Assembly: GCF_001269365.1 (NCBI RefSeq)
Contig: NZ_CXOM01000006.1
Span: 17,863-81,862 of the forward strand
From: Limnohabitans sp. Rim11
GTDB lineage: Bacteria > Pseudomonadota > Gammaproteobacteria > Burkholderiales > Burkholderiaceae_C
DNA length: 64,000 bases
Direction: 5' to 3'
The notes beneath the pieces are model-generated. The model had not been told where the DNA came from and searched no databases. It worked only from the letters and a program-made list of their open reading frames with translations. Position 1 is the first letter of the stretch; every line of letters begins with the position of its first letter. Made by a program: the position numbers and the translations under genes. Below are positions 33,316-41,061 of the stretch, piece by piece.

Positions 33316-34240
33316 TGATTGGCATCTCAAAAAAATCGGCGTTCATGTCTGGGCCATCTTCCTCAGACTCATCGTCTTCGGTATCTGGCAGTGCCCAAAA
33401 CAGGCGGTCGGGAATGACTTTGCCCATGCCAGGGCGAAAGCCCTCGTCTAAGCAGCGGTCTAAATAATGCAGAGCTTCGCTTGTGGCTGCTGATAAATCA
33501 AGCCCTGTAGCAATTAAAGCAGCCAGTGCGGCAGAAAGTGTTTCGCCTGCACCACTGAAAACGGCTTCAATGCGCTCAAACTTTTCGTGTCCCACCACCG
33601 TTTCGGGGGTGGCCAAGACGTTATCAATGTGTTGGTCGTTCAGGGTGATGCCAGTGACCAGGGTGTAGGGCACGCCCAACTCTGAAGCGGCTTTGGCGAT
33701 GTCGCGCGGGCCTGGATTTTTGTCGCTGGCCCAGTCGGGTAACAACCAACGGCGCAAGGTGCTGTGATGGCCCACCAAGATACTGGTTTGAGGCAACAGC
33801 AGTTCTCGGAAGGCGTCGAGGTACTGGTCGATTTGGTCGTCTTCCCACCAAGACAAGTTGGGCATGTACGCTACCACCGGCACGCCGTCGTAGTCGGCGG
33901 TGAGTTCGGCAATGATGCTGATGTTTTCGGCACTGCCGGCAAAGCCAACTTTGATGACCTGCGGGGGAATGTCTTCTAGAACGGCCCGCGCTTGATCGCC
34001 CACAGCTTCTTCGTCTAGGGGAAAGAAATCAAAAATTTGGGCGGAGTCGCGGGCGTAAGCGCCCGTCAGAACGGGCAGGGCGTGGGCACCTACTGAGGCA
34101 ATGGCCAAAACATCGGCACTGATGCCGCTAGAACCACTGGGATCGGAGGCATTGAACACCAATACGCAAGCAATGCTGGCTTCTTCTTCGCCTTCGAGGG
34201 TTTCCTCTGGCAGTTCTGACGGCGGTAAAGGTGTGGTCAT
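33299..34240 (-). CDS. thiD: Hydroxymethylpyrimidine/phosphomethylpyrimidine kinase family protein
   Basis: 313 residues of the ribokinase-like ThiD fold. [12 protein letters not shown] near residue 33 and [11 protein letters not shown] (about 230) match the substrate and ATP-loop motifs, with Thr/Leu in place of the usual Asp region. The C-terminal 35 residues are acidic ([11 protein letters not shown]) and the N-terminus carries an extra acidic stretch. It is a thiamine-pathway kinase by family; the acidic ends are unusual. Confidence 0.8.
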   Translation of the reverse strand: MTTPLPPSELPEETLEGEEEASIACVLVFNASDPSGSSGISADVLAIASVGAHALPVLTGAYARDSAQIFDFFPLDEEAVGDQARAVLEDIPPQVIKVGFAGSAENISIIAELTADYDGVPVVAYMPNLSWWEDDQIDQYLDAFRELLLPQTSILVGHHSTLRRWLLPDWASDKNPGPRDIAKAASELGVPYTLVTGITLNDQHIDNVLATPETVVGHEKFERIEAVFSGAGETLSAALAALIATGLDLSAATSEALHYLDRCLDEGFRPGMGKVIPDRLFWALPDTEDDESEEDGPDMNADFFEMPINDTKH

Positions 34241-34297
34241 GGGTTACAGTCAAGCCCGATACAATCATTTCATTCTATTCGACACTGGTGACACTCT

Positions 34298-34471
34298 GTG
34301 ACTGATACTAAAACTTGGATGTGCTTAATTTGCGGCTGGATTTACGACGAGGCCGCTGGTTGTCCTGAAGACGGCATTGCCCCCGGCACTGCCTGGGCCG
34401 ATGTGCCCATGAACTGGACTTGTCCAGAGTGCGGCGCTCGCAAAGAAGACTTTGAAATGGTGGCCATCTAA
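34298..34471 (+). CDS. Rubredoxin, 57 residues, GTG start
   Basis: A small frame with GTG start at 34298 and TAA at 34469-34471. Both rubredoxin iron motifs are present: Cys9-Leu-Ile-Cys12-Gly and Cys42-Pro-Glu-Cys45-Gly, with Trp-Ile-Tyr-Asp and Trp-Ala-Asp-Val-Pro in between. It carries one Fe(SCys)4 centre and moves single electrons. It is divergent from thiD; hemL-thiD-rubredoxin is a gene order familiar in Comamonadaceae. Its partner is unknown. Confidence 0.93.
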   Translation: MTDTKTWMCLICGWIYDEAAGCPEDGIAPGTAWADVPMNWTCPECGARKEDFEMVAI

Positions 34472-34510
34472 GGCTATCCAAGGCCAGCTTCGACAGCCTT
34501 GCAGGCTGTC

Positions 34511-36001
34511 TTAAGCGATTTTTTTCACCACGGCGTAACGCGCCAATGTAGTCTCTCGGGCCTCTGCGTGATTGACCACGGGCAAGGGATAGTCTTTTCC
34601 TAAAGTAATGCCGGCCGCCTGCAAAGCCAGGGGCTTGGCTTCCCATGGCGCATGAATGTCGGCACCCTCTAGACCCGCCAACTGCGGCAAATAGCGCTTG
34701 ATGAATTTGCCTTTGGGGTCAAATTTTTCGCTTTGCGTGACGGGGTTAAAAATTCGGAAATAGGGCTGGGCATCGCAGCCGCTAGAACTGGCCCACTGCC
34801 AACCGCCGTTGTTGGCCGATAAGTCAAAGTCAATGAGGTGCTGGGCAAAGTATTTCTCGCCCCAGCGCCAATCGACCCCGAGGTCTTTGGTGAGGAATGA
34901 TGCCACCACCATGCGCAGGCGGTTGTGCATGTAACCCGTTTGATTGATTTGGGCCATGGCGGCATCGACTAGCGGGTAGCCAGTTCGGCCTTCGCACCAA
35001 GCTGCAAACAAGGCCTTGCCATGAGGGCCGTGGTCCCACTTAATTTGGTCGTATTCGGCCTTGAAACTGCGCTGTGCTACGTGCGGAAAGTTGGCCAAAA
35101 TTTGGGCGTAAAAGTCGCGCCAAATAAGTTCGGACAACCACACGCTGGCGCCTTCGCTGGTTTTGTATCGTTGGTAGGCCTCTTGGGCCAATTGGCGAAT
35201 AGAGATGGTGCCAAAACGCAAGTGAACACTCAAATAACTAGGGCCTTTGATGGCGGGAAAGTTGCGAGTTTCTTCGTAGCGGTCGATGCGGTGCAAGAAG
35301 TCTTGAAGCAAAGCTTGGGCGCCCGATACACCAGGTTTGTAATGCAGCGCCGCAAGGTCGATGACTTCAAAGTCGATGTCGGGCAGAGTGGGCACGCCTG
35401 CTTGGTAGGCCTTGGGCCTGGGGGCAAGCGATGCTGCATGCTCGGCCACGGGGTGAGGGGCCAAGTCTTGAGGCTGAATTTTTTTGAGCCAAGCGTTTTT
35501 GTAGGGTGTGAAGACGGTGTAGGGGTTGCCTGCCAAGGTGAGGACCTCTTGGCGTTCAAACACCACGTGGTCTTTGTAGGTGTGAAAAGCCACGCCCGCG
35601 TTGGCCAAGGCGCCCCTGATTTGGGCGTCGCGGGCCAGTGCCTGCGGCTCATCGTCGTGGTTGGCAAAGACGGCTTGGGCTTCTAGCTGCTTGACCAAGT
35701 TCGGGATTTCTTGGAGGGGGCGGCCATGCAACACAATCAGGCCGCTTTGGCTGGCCACTTTGGCGTCGACGCCTGCTTGGAGCGCGGCTTGACGTATTAA
35801 ATCGTCCAATTCGACCAAGGATTCTCGAATGAAGGCCACCCGGCGGTCTTGGGTGGGCAGTTCTTTCAGAATGTCGGTGTCAAAAACAAAGGCGCAGTGC
35901 ACTTTGTGGCAATTTTTGAGGGCGTGGAACAGCGCGGCATTGTCTGCCACCCGTAAATCGCGTCGAAACCAGACCAAGCCGGTAGAAAAGGGTTTGTGCA
36001 T
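34511..36001 (-). CDS. phrB: Deoxyribodipyrimidine photolyase
   Basis: 496 residues. N-terminal antenna domain (Val-Trp-Phe-Arg-Arg-Asp-Leu-Arg) and C-terminal FAD domain with Trp-Arg-Asp-Phe-Tyr, Gly-Tyr-Pro-Leu-Val-Asp-Ala, Asn-Arg-Leu-Arg-Met and Asn-Gly-Gly-Trp-Gln-Trp-Ala-Ser. The Trp residues of the electron chain are present. A class I CPD photolyase that repairs UV-damaged DNA using blue light, as expected in a sunlit freshwater bacterium. Confidence 0.95.
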   Translation of the reverse strand: MHKPFSTGLVWFRRDLRVADNAALFHALKNCHKVHCAFVFDTDILKELPTQDRRVAFIRESLVELDDLIRQAALQAGVDAKVASQSGLIVLHGRPLQEIPNLVKQLEAQAVFANHDDEPQALARDAQIRGALANAGVAFHTYKDHVVFERQEVLTLAGNPYTVFTPYKNAWLKKIQPQDLAPHPVAEHAASLAPRPKAYQAGVPTLPDIDFEVIDLAALHYKPGVSGAQALLQDFLHRIDRYEETRNFPAIKGPSYLSVHLRFGTISIRQLAQEAYQRYKTSEGASVWLSELIWRDFYAQILANFPHVAQRSFKAEYDQIKWDHGPHGKALFAAWCEGRTGYPLVDAAMAQINQTGYMHNRLRMVVASFLTKDLGVDWRWGEKYFAQHLIDFDLSANNGGWQWASSSGCDAQPYFRIFNPVTQSEKFDPKGKFIKRYLPQLAGLEGADIHAPWEAKPLALQAAGITLGKDYPLPVVNHAEARETTLARYAVVKKIA

Positions 36002-36027
36002 GGGTTGGAGGCCGTTAAAATTGGGAC

Positions 36028-36708
36028 ATGTCTGCCGATTTTGCCTCCACTCTGCTTTCGCATCATTTTTTGATTGCCATGCCCGGTTTGGAGGACCCTG
36101 TATTTGCCAAGAGCGTGGTGTATTTGTGCGAACACTCAGAGCGGGGCGCCATGGGCTTGATCATCAACAAGCCCGGCGAACTCAGTTTGAAGCATTTGTT
36201 CGACAAAGTCGAGTTGCCCCTACACCGAGAAGACCTATTGCAATCCAATGTATTGCATGGCGGCCCAGTTCAAACCGAGCGTGGGTTTGTGTTGCACGAG
36301 CCCATGTTGGAAGCCGACTCTGAAAATTCTGAAAGCGCTGAGCTCTCTGAAGCCGTTGAAGCCTCTGAAGCTTCTTCTGGTTCAGCCGCCAATGAAACAG
36401 CTCCGCAAACCAAGTCCATTTATGCCTCCACCCTGACCGTACCAGGCGGTTTGGCCATGACCACTTCCAAAGATGTTTTGGAAGCCATGTCCAACGGCTC
36501 TGGCCCCAAGCGCGTGCTGGTCACCTTGGGCTATGCCTCTTGGGGCGAAGGTCAACTCGAATCAGAAATTGGTGAAAACAGCTGGCTCACAGTCGAAGCC
36601 GACCCGGCCGTTATTTTTGACACACCCATCGAGAAGCGTTACGAAAAAGCCCTGGCCTTGCTGGGTTTGCAACCCTGGATGCTGTCTACAGTGGCGGGCC
36701 ACGCATGA
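36028..36708 (+). CDS. algH: YqgE/AlgH family protein with acidic insert
   Basis: 226 residues, longer than the usual 185-190. The AlgH core is clear at the start (LSHHFLIAMPGLEDPVFAKSV, Gly-Leu-Ile-Ile-Asn-Lys-Pro) and end (Gly-Tyr-Ala-Ser-Trp-Gly-Glu-Gly-Gln-Leu-Glu). Residues about 95-130 are a Glu/Ser/Ala-rich run that replaces a short loop. The role is not known in detail. First gene of a compact run; its stop overlaps ruvX by four bases (ATGA). Confidence 0.9.
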   Translation: MSADFASTLLSHHFLIAMPGLEDPVFAKSVVYLCEHSERGAMGLIINKPGELSLKHLFDKVELPLHREDLLQSNVLHGGPVQTERGFVLHEPMLEADSENSESAELSEAVEASEASSGSAANETAPQTKSIYASTLTVPGGLAMTTSKDVLEAMSNGSGPKRVLVTLGYASWGEGQLESEIGENSWLTVEADPAVIFDTPIEKRYEKALALLGLQPWMLSTVAGHA

Positions 36709-37121
36709 GCCTAGACCAGGCGCTCTCTGTGCCTGCGTCGCAGCAGAGTTTTTTGGCTTTTGATTTTGGCATGAAGCGCACTGGCGTAGCGGTAGGCAAT
36801 CGCATGTTGCGACAGGCCACCCCCCAAGCCACGGTGGTGGCCGAAGGCGATGCGCGTTTTGCGCTCATTGAAAAACGCATCAAAGAATGGACCCCCGACG
36901 CCTTGGTGGTGGGGGTGCCTTTTCACCCCGATGGCGCAGCCCATGAAAACACCTTGCGCGCGCAAAAGTTTGCGCGACAACTGCGCGGCCGCTTTGGTTT
37001 GAATGTGTACGAAGTAGACGAGCGCTACAGCACCACAGAAGCCATCTCAAATGGCGCGAAGGATGCCGACGCTGCGTCGGCTTGCATTATTTTGGAACAA
37101 TTTTTAAGGAGTCTGCCTTGA
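36705..37121 (+). CDS. ruvX: RuvX/YqgF Holliday-junction resolvase-like nuclease
   Basis: 138 residues of the RNase H-like fold. The acidic Asp in Phe-Asp-Phe-Gly-Met-Lys-Arg-Thr-Gly-Val-Ala and the C-terminal Asp-Glu-Arg-Tyr-Ser-Thr-Thr-Glu and Asp-Ala-Ala-Ser-Ala motifs are present. YqgF is needed for 16S/pre-rRNA end maturation in several bacteria. It overlaps algH and its stop overlaps the TTG start of pyrR. Confidence 0.93.
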   Translation: MSLDQALSVPASQQSFLAFDFGMKRTGVAVGNRMLRQATPQATVVAEGDARFALIEKRIKEWTPDALVVGVPFHPDGAAHENTLRAQKFARQLRGRFGLNVYEVDERYSTTEAISNGAKDADAASACIILEQFLRSLP

Positions 37122-37621
37122 GTGCATTGGCTTTGAATGCAGAGGCGCTGTACAGCGAACTCTTGCGCGGTGTGCGTGCCATGTGCACCCCCGAAACACG
37201 TTTGGTAGGTATCACTTCTGGCGGTGCTTGGTTGGCCGAGCGCTTGCAAAAAGATTTAGGTTTAACCGGCAAGCACGGCAGCATTTCATCGGCCATGCAC
37301 CGCGATGACTTTGCGCAGCGAGGCTTGTCGGCTGGCGGTCAGACCAGTTTGCCTTTTGAAATTCAAGGTGCCGATGTGTTGATCTTGGACGATGTGCTCT
37401 ACACCGGCCGTACCATTCGCGCGGTTATCAACGAATTGTTTGACTATGGCCGCCCAGCCAATGTGCGCTTGGCAGTGTTGGTGGACCGTGGTGGCCGTCA
37501 GTTGCCTATTCAAGCCGACTATGCAGCCGCGAGAGTGGCACTGCCCAACACGCAATCGCTGGCGCTGGCCCGCTTGGCCAATGGCCAGTTCAGCTTTGAA
37601 GTTCAAGAAGAAAACAGCTAA
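37118..37621 (+). CDS. pyrR: Bifunctional PyrR-type regulator/uracil phosphoribosyltransferase, TTG start
   Basis: 167 residues. The TTG at 37118 overlaps the ruvX stop (TTGA) and has AAGGAG six bases upstream, which decides the start over an upstream in-frame ATG. PRPP motif [14 protein letters not shown] (about residue 90-103). In Gram-positives PyrR binds the pyr leader RNA; here a role as UPRTase or a regulator of unknown target is possible. Next to pyrB. Confidence 0.9.
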   Translation: MSALALNAEALYSELLRGVRAMCTPETRLVGITSGGAWLAERLQKDLGLTGKHGSISSAMHRDDFAQRGLSAGGQTSLPFEIQGADVLILDDVLYTGRTIRAVINELFDYGRPANVRLAVLVDRGGRQLPIQADYAAARVALPNTQSLALARLANGQFSFEVQEENS

Positions 37622-37638
37622 GCAGGGAAAAAATAACA

Positions 37639-38601
37639 ATGCTCTACAAACGCAATCCCCAACTCAACAAAAACGGTGAACTGATTCACTTGCTGTCCAC
37701 CGAAGGTTTGTCGCGCGACATCCTGACGCACATCTTGGACACTGCTGCCAACTTCGTGAGCGTCAGCGACCGCGAAGTGAAGAAGGTGCCCTTGCTGCGC
37801 GGCAAGAGCGTCTTCAACTTGTTCTTTGAAAACAGCACACGCACTCGCACCACGTTTGAAATTGCGGCCACGCGTTTGTCGGCCGATGTGATTAATCTCG
37901 ACATTGCGCGCTCGTCTGCTTCTAAAGGCGAATCGCTGTTAGATACCATTGCCAACTTGTCGGCCATGGCAGCCGATATTTTTGTGGTGCGCCACTCTGA
38001 GTCGGGTGCGCCTTACCTCATTGCACAGCACGTGGCACCGCATGTGCACGTGGTCAATGCGGGTGACGGCAGGCACGCACACCCTACCCAGGGTTTGCTC
38101 GACATGTACACCATTCGCCATTACAAAAAAGATTTTGCAAACCTAACGGTGGCCATTGTGGGTGACGTGTTGCACTCACGCGTGGCGCGGTCAGACATTC
38201 ATGCGCTGACCACTTTGGGCTGTGCCGAAGTGCGCGTGGTGGGTCCGCAAACCTTGGTGCCTTCCGACATGGCGCAAATGGGTGTCAAGGTATTCCATAA
38301 CTTGGAAGAGGGCATCAAAGACTGCGACGTGGTTATAACCCTGCGCTTGCAAAACGAGCGCATGAGCGGTGCCTTGTTGCCCTCCAGCCAAGAATATTTC
38401 AAACGCTTTGGCCTCACACCCGAAAAGCTGCAACTGGCCAAGTCCGATGCCATCGTGATGCACCCGGGCCCGATTAACCGCGGTGTAGAAATTGATTCGG
38501 CTGTGGTGGATGGCCCGCAAAGCGTGATCTTGCCGCAGGTGACTTTTGGTATTGCGGTGCGCATGGCCGTGATGAGCATCGTGGCGGGCAACGAAGCCTA
38601 A
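37639..38601 (+). CDS. pyrB: Aspartate carbamoyltransferase catalytic subunit
   Basis: 320 residues. Carbamoyl-phosphate motif Ser-Thr-Arg-Thr-Arg-Thr-Thr (about residue 57), His-Pro-Thr-Gln-Gly-Leu-Leu-Asp and His-Pro-Gly-Pro-Ile-Asn-Arg. It condenses carbamoyl phosphate with aspartate in pyrimidine synthesis. No pyrI gene follows; instead a dihydroorotase-like partner lies next, as in the dodecameric ATCase of Pseudomonas. Confidence 0.96.
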   Translation: MLYKRNPQLNKNGELIHLLSTEGLSRDILTHILDTAANFVSVSDREVKKVPLLRGKSVFNLFFENSTRTRTTFEIAATRLSADVINLDIARSSASKGESLLDTIANLSAMAADIFVVRHSESGAPYLIAQHVAPHVHVVNAGDGRHAHPTQGLLDMYTIRHYKKDFANLTVAIVGDVLHSRVARSDIHALTTLGCAEVRVVGPQTLVPSDMAQMGVKVFHNLEEGIKDCDVVITLRLQNERMSGALLPSSQEYFKRFGLTPEKLQLAKSDAIVMHPGPINRGVEIDSAVVDGPQSVILPQVTFGIAVRMAVMSIVAGNEA

Positions 38602-38602
38602 T

Positions 38603-38629
38603 TAGAAGAAATAGAAGAAATAGAAGAAA
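38603..38629. repeat. Three tandem copies of a 9-bp unit
   Basis: TAGAAGAAA occurs three times in direct series with no change. It fills the gap between pyrB and the dihydroorotase-like gene, which begins at 38640. The repeat lies where the ribosome binding site should be, so a change of copy number would shift spacing. Confidence 0.85.
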
Positions 38630-38639
38630 GACAAAGACC

Positions 38640-39911
38640 ATGAAAATTTTGATACAAGGCGGCCGCGTGATCGACCCCGCAAGCAAAACTGACACGGTAG
38701 CCGATGTGGCCATTTCGGCCGGCAAAATTGTGGCTATAGGCAAAGCGCCCGCAGATTTTCAAGCGCAAAAAACCATCGATGCCAAAGGCCTGATTGTGAT
38801 GCCAGGTTTGGTCGATTTGTCCGTAAGGCTCAAAGAGCCAGGCCACGAACACGAAGGCATGCTCGACTCAGAGTTGGCCGCAGCTGTGGCCGGTGGCGTC
38901 ACCAGCTTGGTGTGTCCGCCCGACACAGATCCCGTGTTGGACGAACCTGGCTTGGTAGAAATGCTGCGCTTCAAAGCAGAAAAACTGAACCGCTCACACG
39001 TGATGCCCCTGGGTGCGTTAACACGCGGCCTCAAAGGCGAAGTGTTAACCGAAATGGTTCAACTGACCGAAGCTGGTTGCGTCGGTTTCAGCCAGGCCGA
39101 AGTTGCTTTAGAAAATACTCAAGTGTTGCAGCGTGCATTGCAGTACGCCAACTCATTTGGCTACACCGTGTGGCTGCGCCCCCAAGAGTTGCATTTGGGC
39201 AAAGGTGTTGCTGCAAGCGGCCCCTTGGCCACACGCATGGGTTTGTCTGGCGTGCCGGTGGCTGCAGAAACCATTGCTTTGCACACCATTTTTGAACTGC
39301 TCAAAAGCATCAAAGCGCATGTGCACCTGTGCCGCATCAGCAGTGCGGCAGGCGTGGCATTGGTGCGTCAAGCCAAAGCAGAAGGCTTGTCGGTTACATG
39401 CGATGTCAGTATCAACTCATTGCACCTGACTGACGCCGACGTGGGTTACTTCGACAGCCGCGCGCGCGTGTCACCACCGCTGCGTCAACAACGCGATAGA
39501 GATGCGCTGCGCGAGGCTTTGGCCGACGGCACCATCGACGCCTTGGTGTCCGATCACAGCCCTGTGAGCGAAGATGAAAAAGCCTTGCCCTTTGCCGAAG
39601 CAGAACCAGGCGCCACCGGCCTAGAGTTGTTGCTCAGCTTGGCCCTCAAGTGGTCGCAAGACAGCAAAGTGCCACTGCCGCGCGCGATAGCCGCCATCAC
39701 CAGCGAAGCAGCTCGTGTGTTGGGTAAAGACATCGGGCAGTTGAAAGTGGGTGCACAAGCCGACGTGTGTATTTTGGATGCCGAGGCTCACTGGCAAGTC
39801 ACCTCCGCCAACTTGCGCAGCCAAGGCAAGTACACACCCTTCTCGGGTTACGACTTGCCCGGCCGCGTGCAATGTACCTTGGTGGGCGGACTAGTGGCGT
39901 ATCAAGCCTAA
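38640..39911 (+). CDS. pyrX: Dihydroorotase-like protein lacking metal ligands (PyrC')
   Basis: 423 residues of the type I dihydroorotase fold. The metal-binding motif Asp-x-His-x-His in active enzymes reads Asp-Leu-Ser-Val-Arg-Leu-Lys-Glu-Pro-Gly here (about residues 59-68), so both His ligands are gone. The distal Asp-His-Ala-Pro-His reads Asp-His-Ser-Pro-Val. It is therefore probably inactive and serves as a structural partner of PyrB, as PyrC' does in Pseudomonas. A true PyrC should exist elsewhere. Preceded by the 9-bp tandem repeat. Confidence 0.88.
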   Translation: MKILIQGGRVIDPASKTDTVADVAISAGKIVAIGKAPADFQAQKTIDAKGLIVMPGLVDLSVRLKEPGHEHEGMLDSELAAAVAGGVTSLVCPPDTDPVLDEPGLVEMLRFKAEKLNRSHVMPLGALTRGLKGEVLTEMVQLTEAGCVGFSQAEVALENTQVLQRALQYANSFGYTVWLRPQELHLGKGVAASGPLATRMGLSGVPVAAETIALHTIFELLKSIKAHVHLCRISSAAGVALVRQAKAEGLSVTCDVSINSLHLTDADVGYFDSRARVSPPLRQQRDRDALREALADGTIDALVSDHSPVSEDEKALPFAEAEPGATGLELLLSLALKWSQDSKVPLPRAIAAITSEAARVLGKDIGQLKVGAQADVCILDAEAHWQVTSANLRSQGKYTPFSGYDLPGRVQCTLVGGLVAYQA

Positions 39912-39913
39912 GC

Positions 39914-40651
39914 ATGCGCGTCATTGTTAAATTGCTGCGGGGCATATGGCATGTGCTGCTGGGTTGGTTCACCATTTACTTTCGGTTTCCCCAACTGAAT
40001 CCGCAGCAACGTGAAGCCCGTGTGCAAGTTTGGGCCTCGCAGCTTTTGCGCATTTGGGACATTGAACTTGAAGTGCGCGGCAAGCCTGTGTTGCTGGGGC
40101 CGGCTCTGTTGGTGTGCAATCACATATCGTGGTTAGACATTGTGGTGATTCATGCGACTCGGCATTGCCGCTTTGTATCCAAATCAGAATTGCGTGAATG
40201 GCCTTTGATTGGGACTTTAGCCACAGGTGCTGGCACGCTCTACATTGAGCGCGAGAATCGCAAAGATGCTATGCGCATGGTGAAGGAAATGGCGGGCGCT
40301 TTGAAGGATGGTGATGTGTTGGCTGTTTTCCCTGAAGGCACCACCGGAGATGGTTTCGACTTGTTGCCTTTTCACGCCAACCTGATTCAGTCTGCCATTG
40401 ATGGCGACGCGCCTATTCAGCCATTGGCGCTTCAGTATTTGGATTCGAGGTCCGGTGAAATATCGATGGCGGCCAGGTTTGTGGGAGACGACACCTTGGT
40501 GGGGTCGATTTGGAGCACGCTCAACTCAACGGGCCTTAGGGCCATTGTGAATTTTGGTGAGATTGAAGTAGCGGCGGGCAGAGACCGAAGAGGTTGGTCG
40601 CAAGATCTGCGTCAAAAAGTGATGGACTTGAAATTGGCTTGTAGGGCCTAA
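39914..40651 (+). CDS. plsC: 1-acyl-sn-glycerol-3-phosphate acyltransferase family
   Basis: 245 residues from the ATG at 39914, two bases after the pyrC' stop. N-terminal membrane helix (HVLLGWFTIYFRF). Acyltransferase motifs: Asn-His-Ile-Ser-Trp-Leu-Asp (His-x4-Asp) near residue 75 and Phe-Pro-Glu-Gly-Thr-Thr-Gly-Asp-Gly (about 140). It acylates lysophosphatidic acid or a related lysolipid. Last gene of the algH-ruvX-pyr run. Confidence 0.88.
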   Translation: MRVIVKLLRGIWHVLLGWFTIYFRFPQLNPQQREARVQVWASQLLRIWDIELEVRGKPVLLGPALLVCNHISWLDIVVIHATRHCRFVSKSELREWPLIGTLATGAGTLYIERENRKDAMRMVKEMAGALKDGDVLAVFPEGTTGDGFDLLPFHANLIQSAIDGDAPIQPLALQYLDSRSGEISMAARFVGDDTLVGSIWSTLNSTGLRAIVNFGEIEVAAGRDRRGWSQDLRQKVMDLKLACRA

Positions 40652-40658
40652 CCATACT

Positions 40659-40733
40659 TGGTGCCTCCGACAGGAATCGAACCTGTATCTAGCGCTTAGG
40701 AGGCACTCGTTCTATCCATTGAACTACGGCGGC
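40659..40733 (-). tRNA. tRNA-Arg (anticodon CCU)
   Basis: 75 bases including an encoded CCA (40659-40661). D-stem GTTC/GAAC, anticodon stem AGTGC/GCGCT with loop CTCCTAA, giving anticodon CCU (reads AGG), and T-arm ACAGG-TTCGATT-CCTGT. The acceptor stem GCCGCCG against CGGAGGC has one mismatch, G4 against A69. A perfect partner, GCCTCCG, lies six bases upstream and overlaps it by one base. The mismatch may be real, an editing target, or an assembly error. Confidence 0.88.
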
Positions 40734-40745
40734 GGAGGCTGAATT

Positions 40746-41042
40746 TTAGCCTTCAAACCCGTCCACAATGGCAATGTGACCTTCTGAATTGGCTTTTCTG
40801 TGCGGCACGATGGCTTGGTATTCGGGGCTGTTGTACCAAGTTTCTGCGGCTGCACGGCTGGCAAATTCAATGACCACACGGCGATTGCCTTGGGCGTTGC
40901 CTTCGAGCTGTGTGCAGTCGCCACCTCTGACCAAATATTTGCCGCCGTATTGCGCCAATGTGGCGGGTACGTGCTTTGAATAGAGGGTATAGCCCTCTGG
41001 GTTGTGAACGGTTACTTGTCCAATGAGGTATGCCTTGGCCAT
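40746..41042 (-). CDS. DUF1330 domain protein
   Basis: 98 residues, a dimeric alpha/beta-barrel type protein with the DUF1330 signatures Tyr-Leu-Ile-Gly-Gln-Val, Val-Ile-Glu-Phe-Ala-Ser and Trp-Tyr-Asn-Ser-Pro-Glu-Tyr-Gln. Role unknown. It is just upstream of tRNA-Arg on the same strand, and 19 bases downstream of the VWA gene. Confidence 0.85.
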   Translation of the reverse strand: MAKAYLIGQVTVHNPEGYTLYSKHVPATLAQYGGKYLVRGGDCTQLEGNAQGNRRVVIEFASRAAAETWYNSPEYQAIVPHRKANSEGHIAIVDGFEG

Positions 41043-41061
41043 GGTGTCTCCTTTGTCTAAT

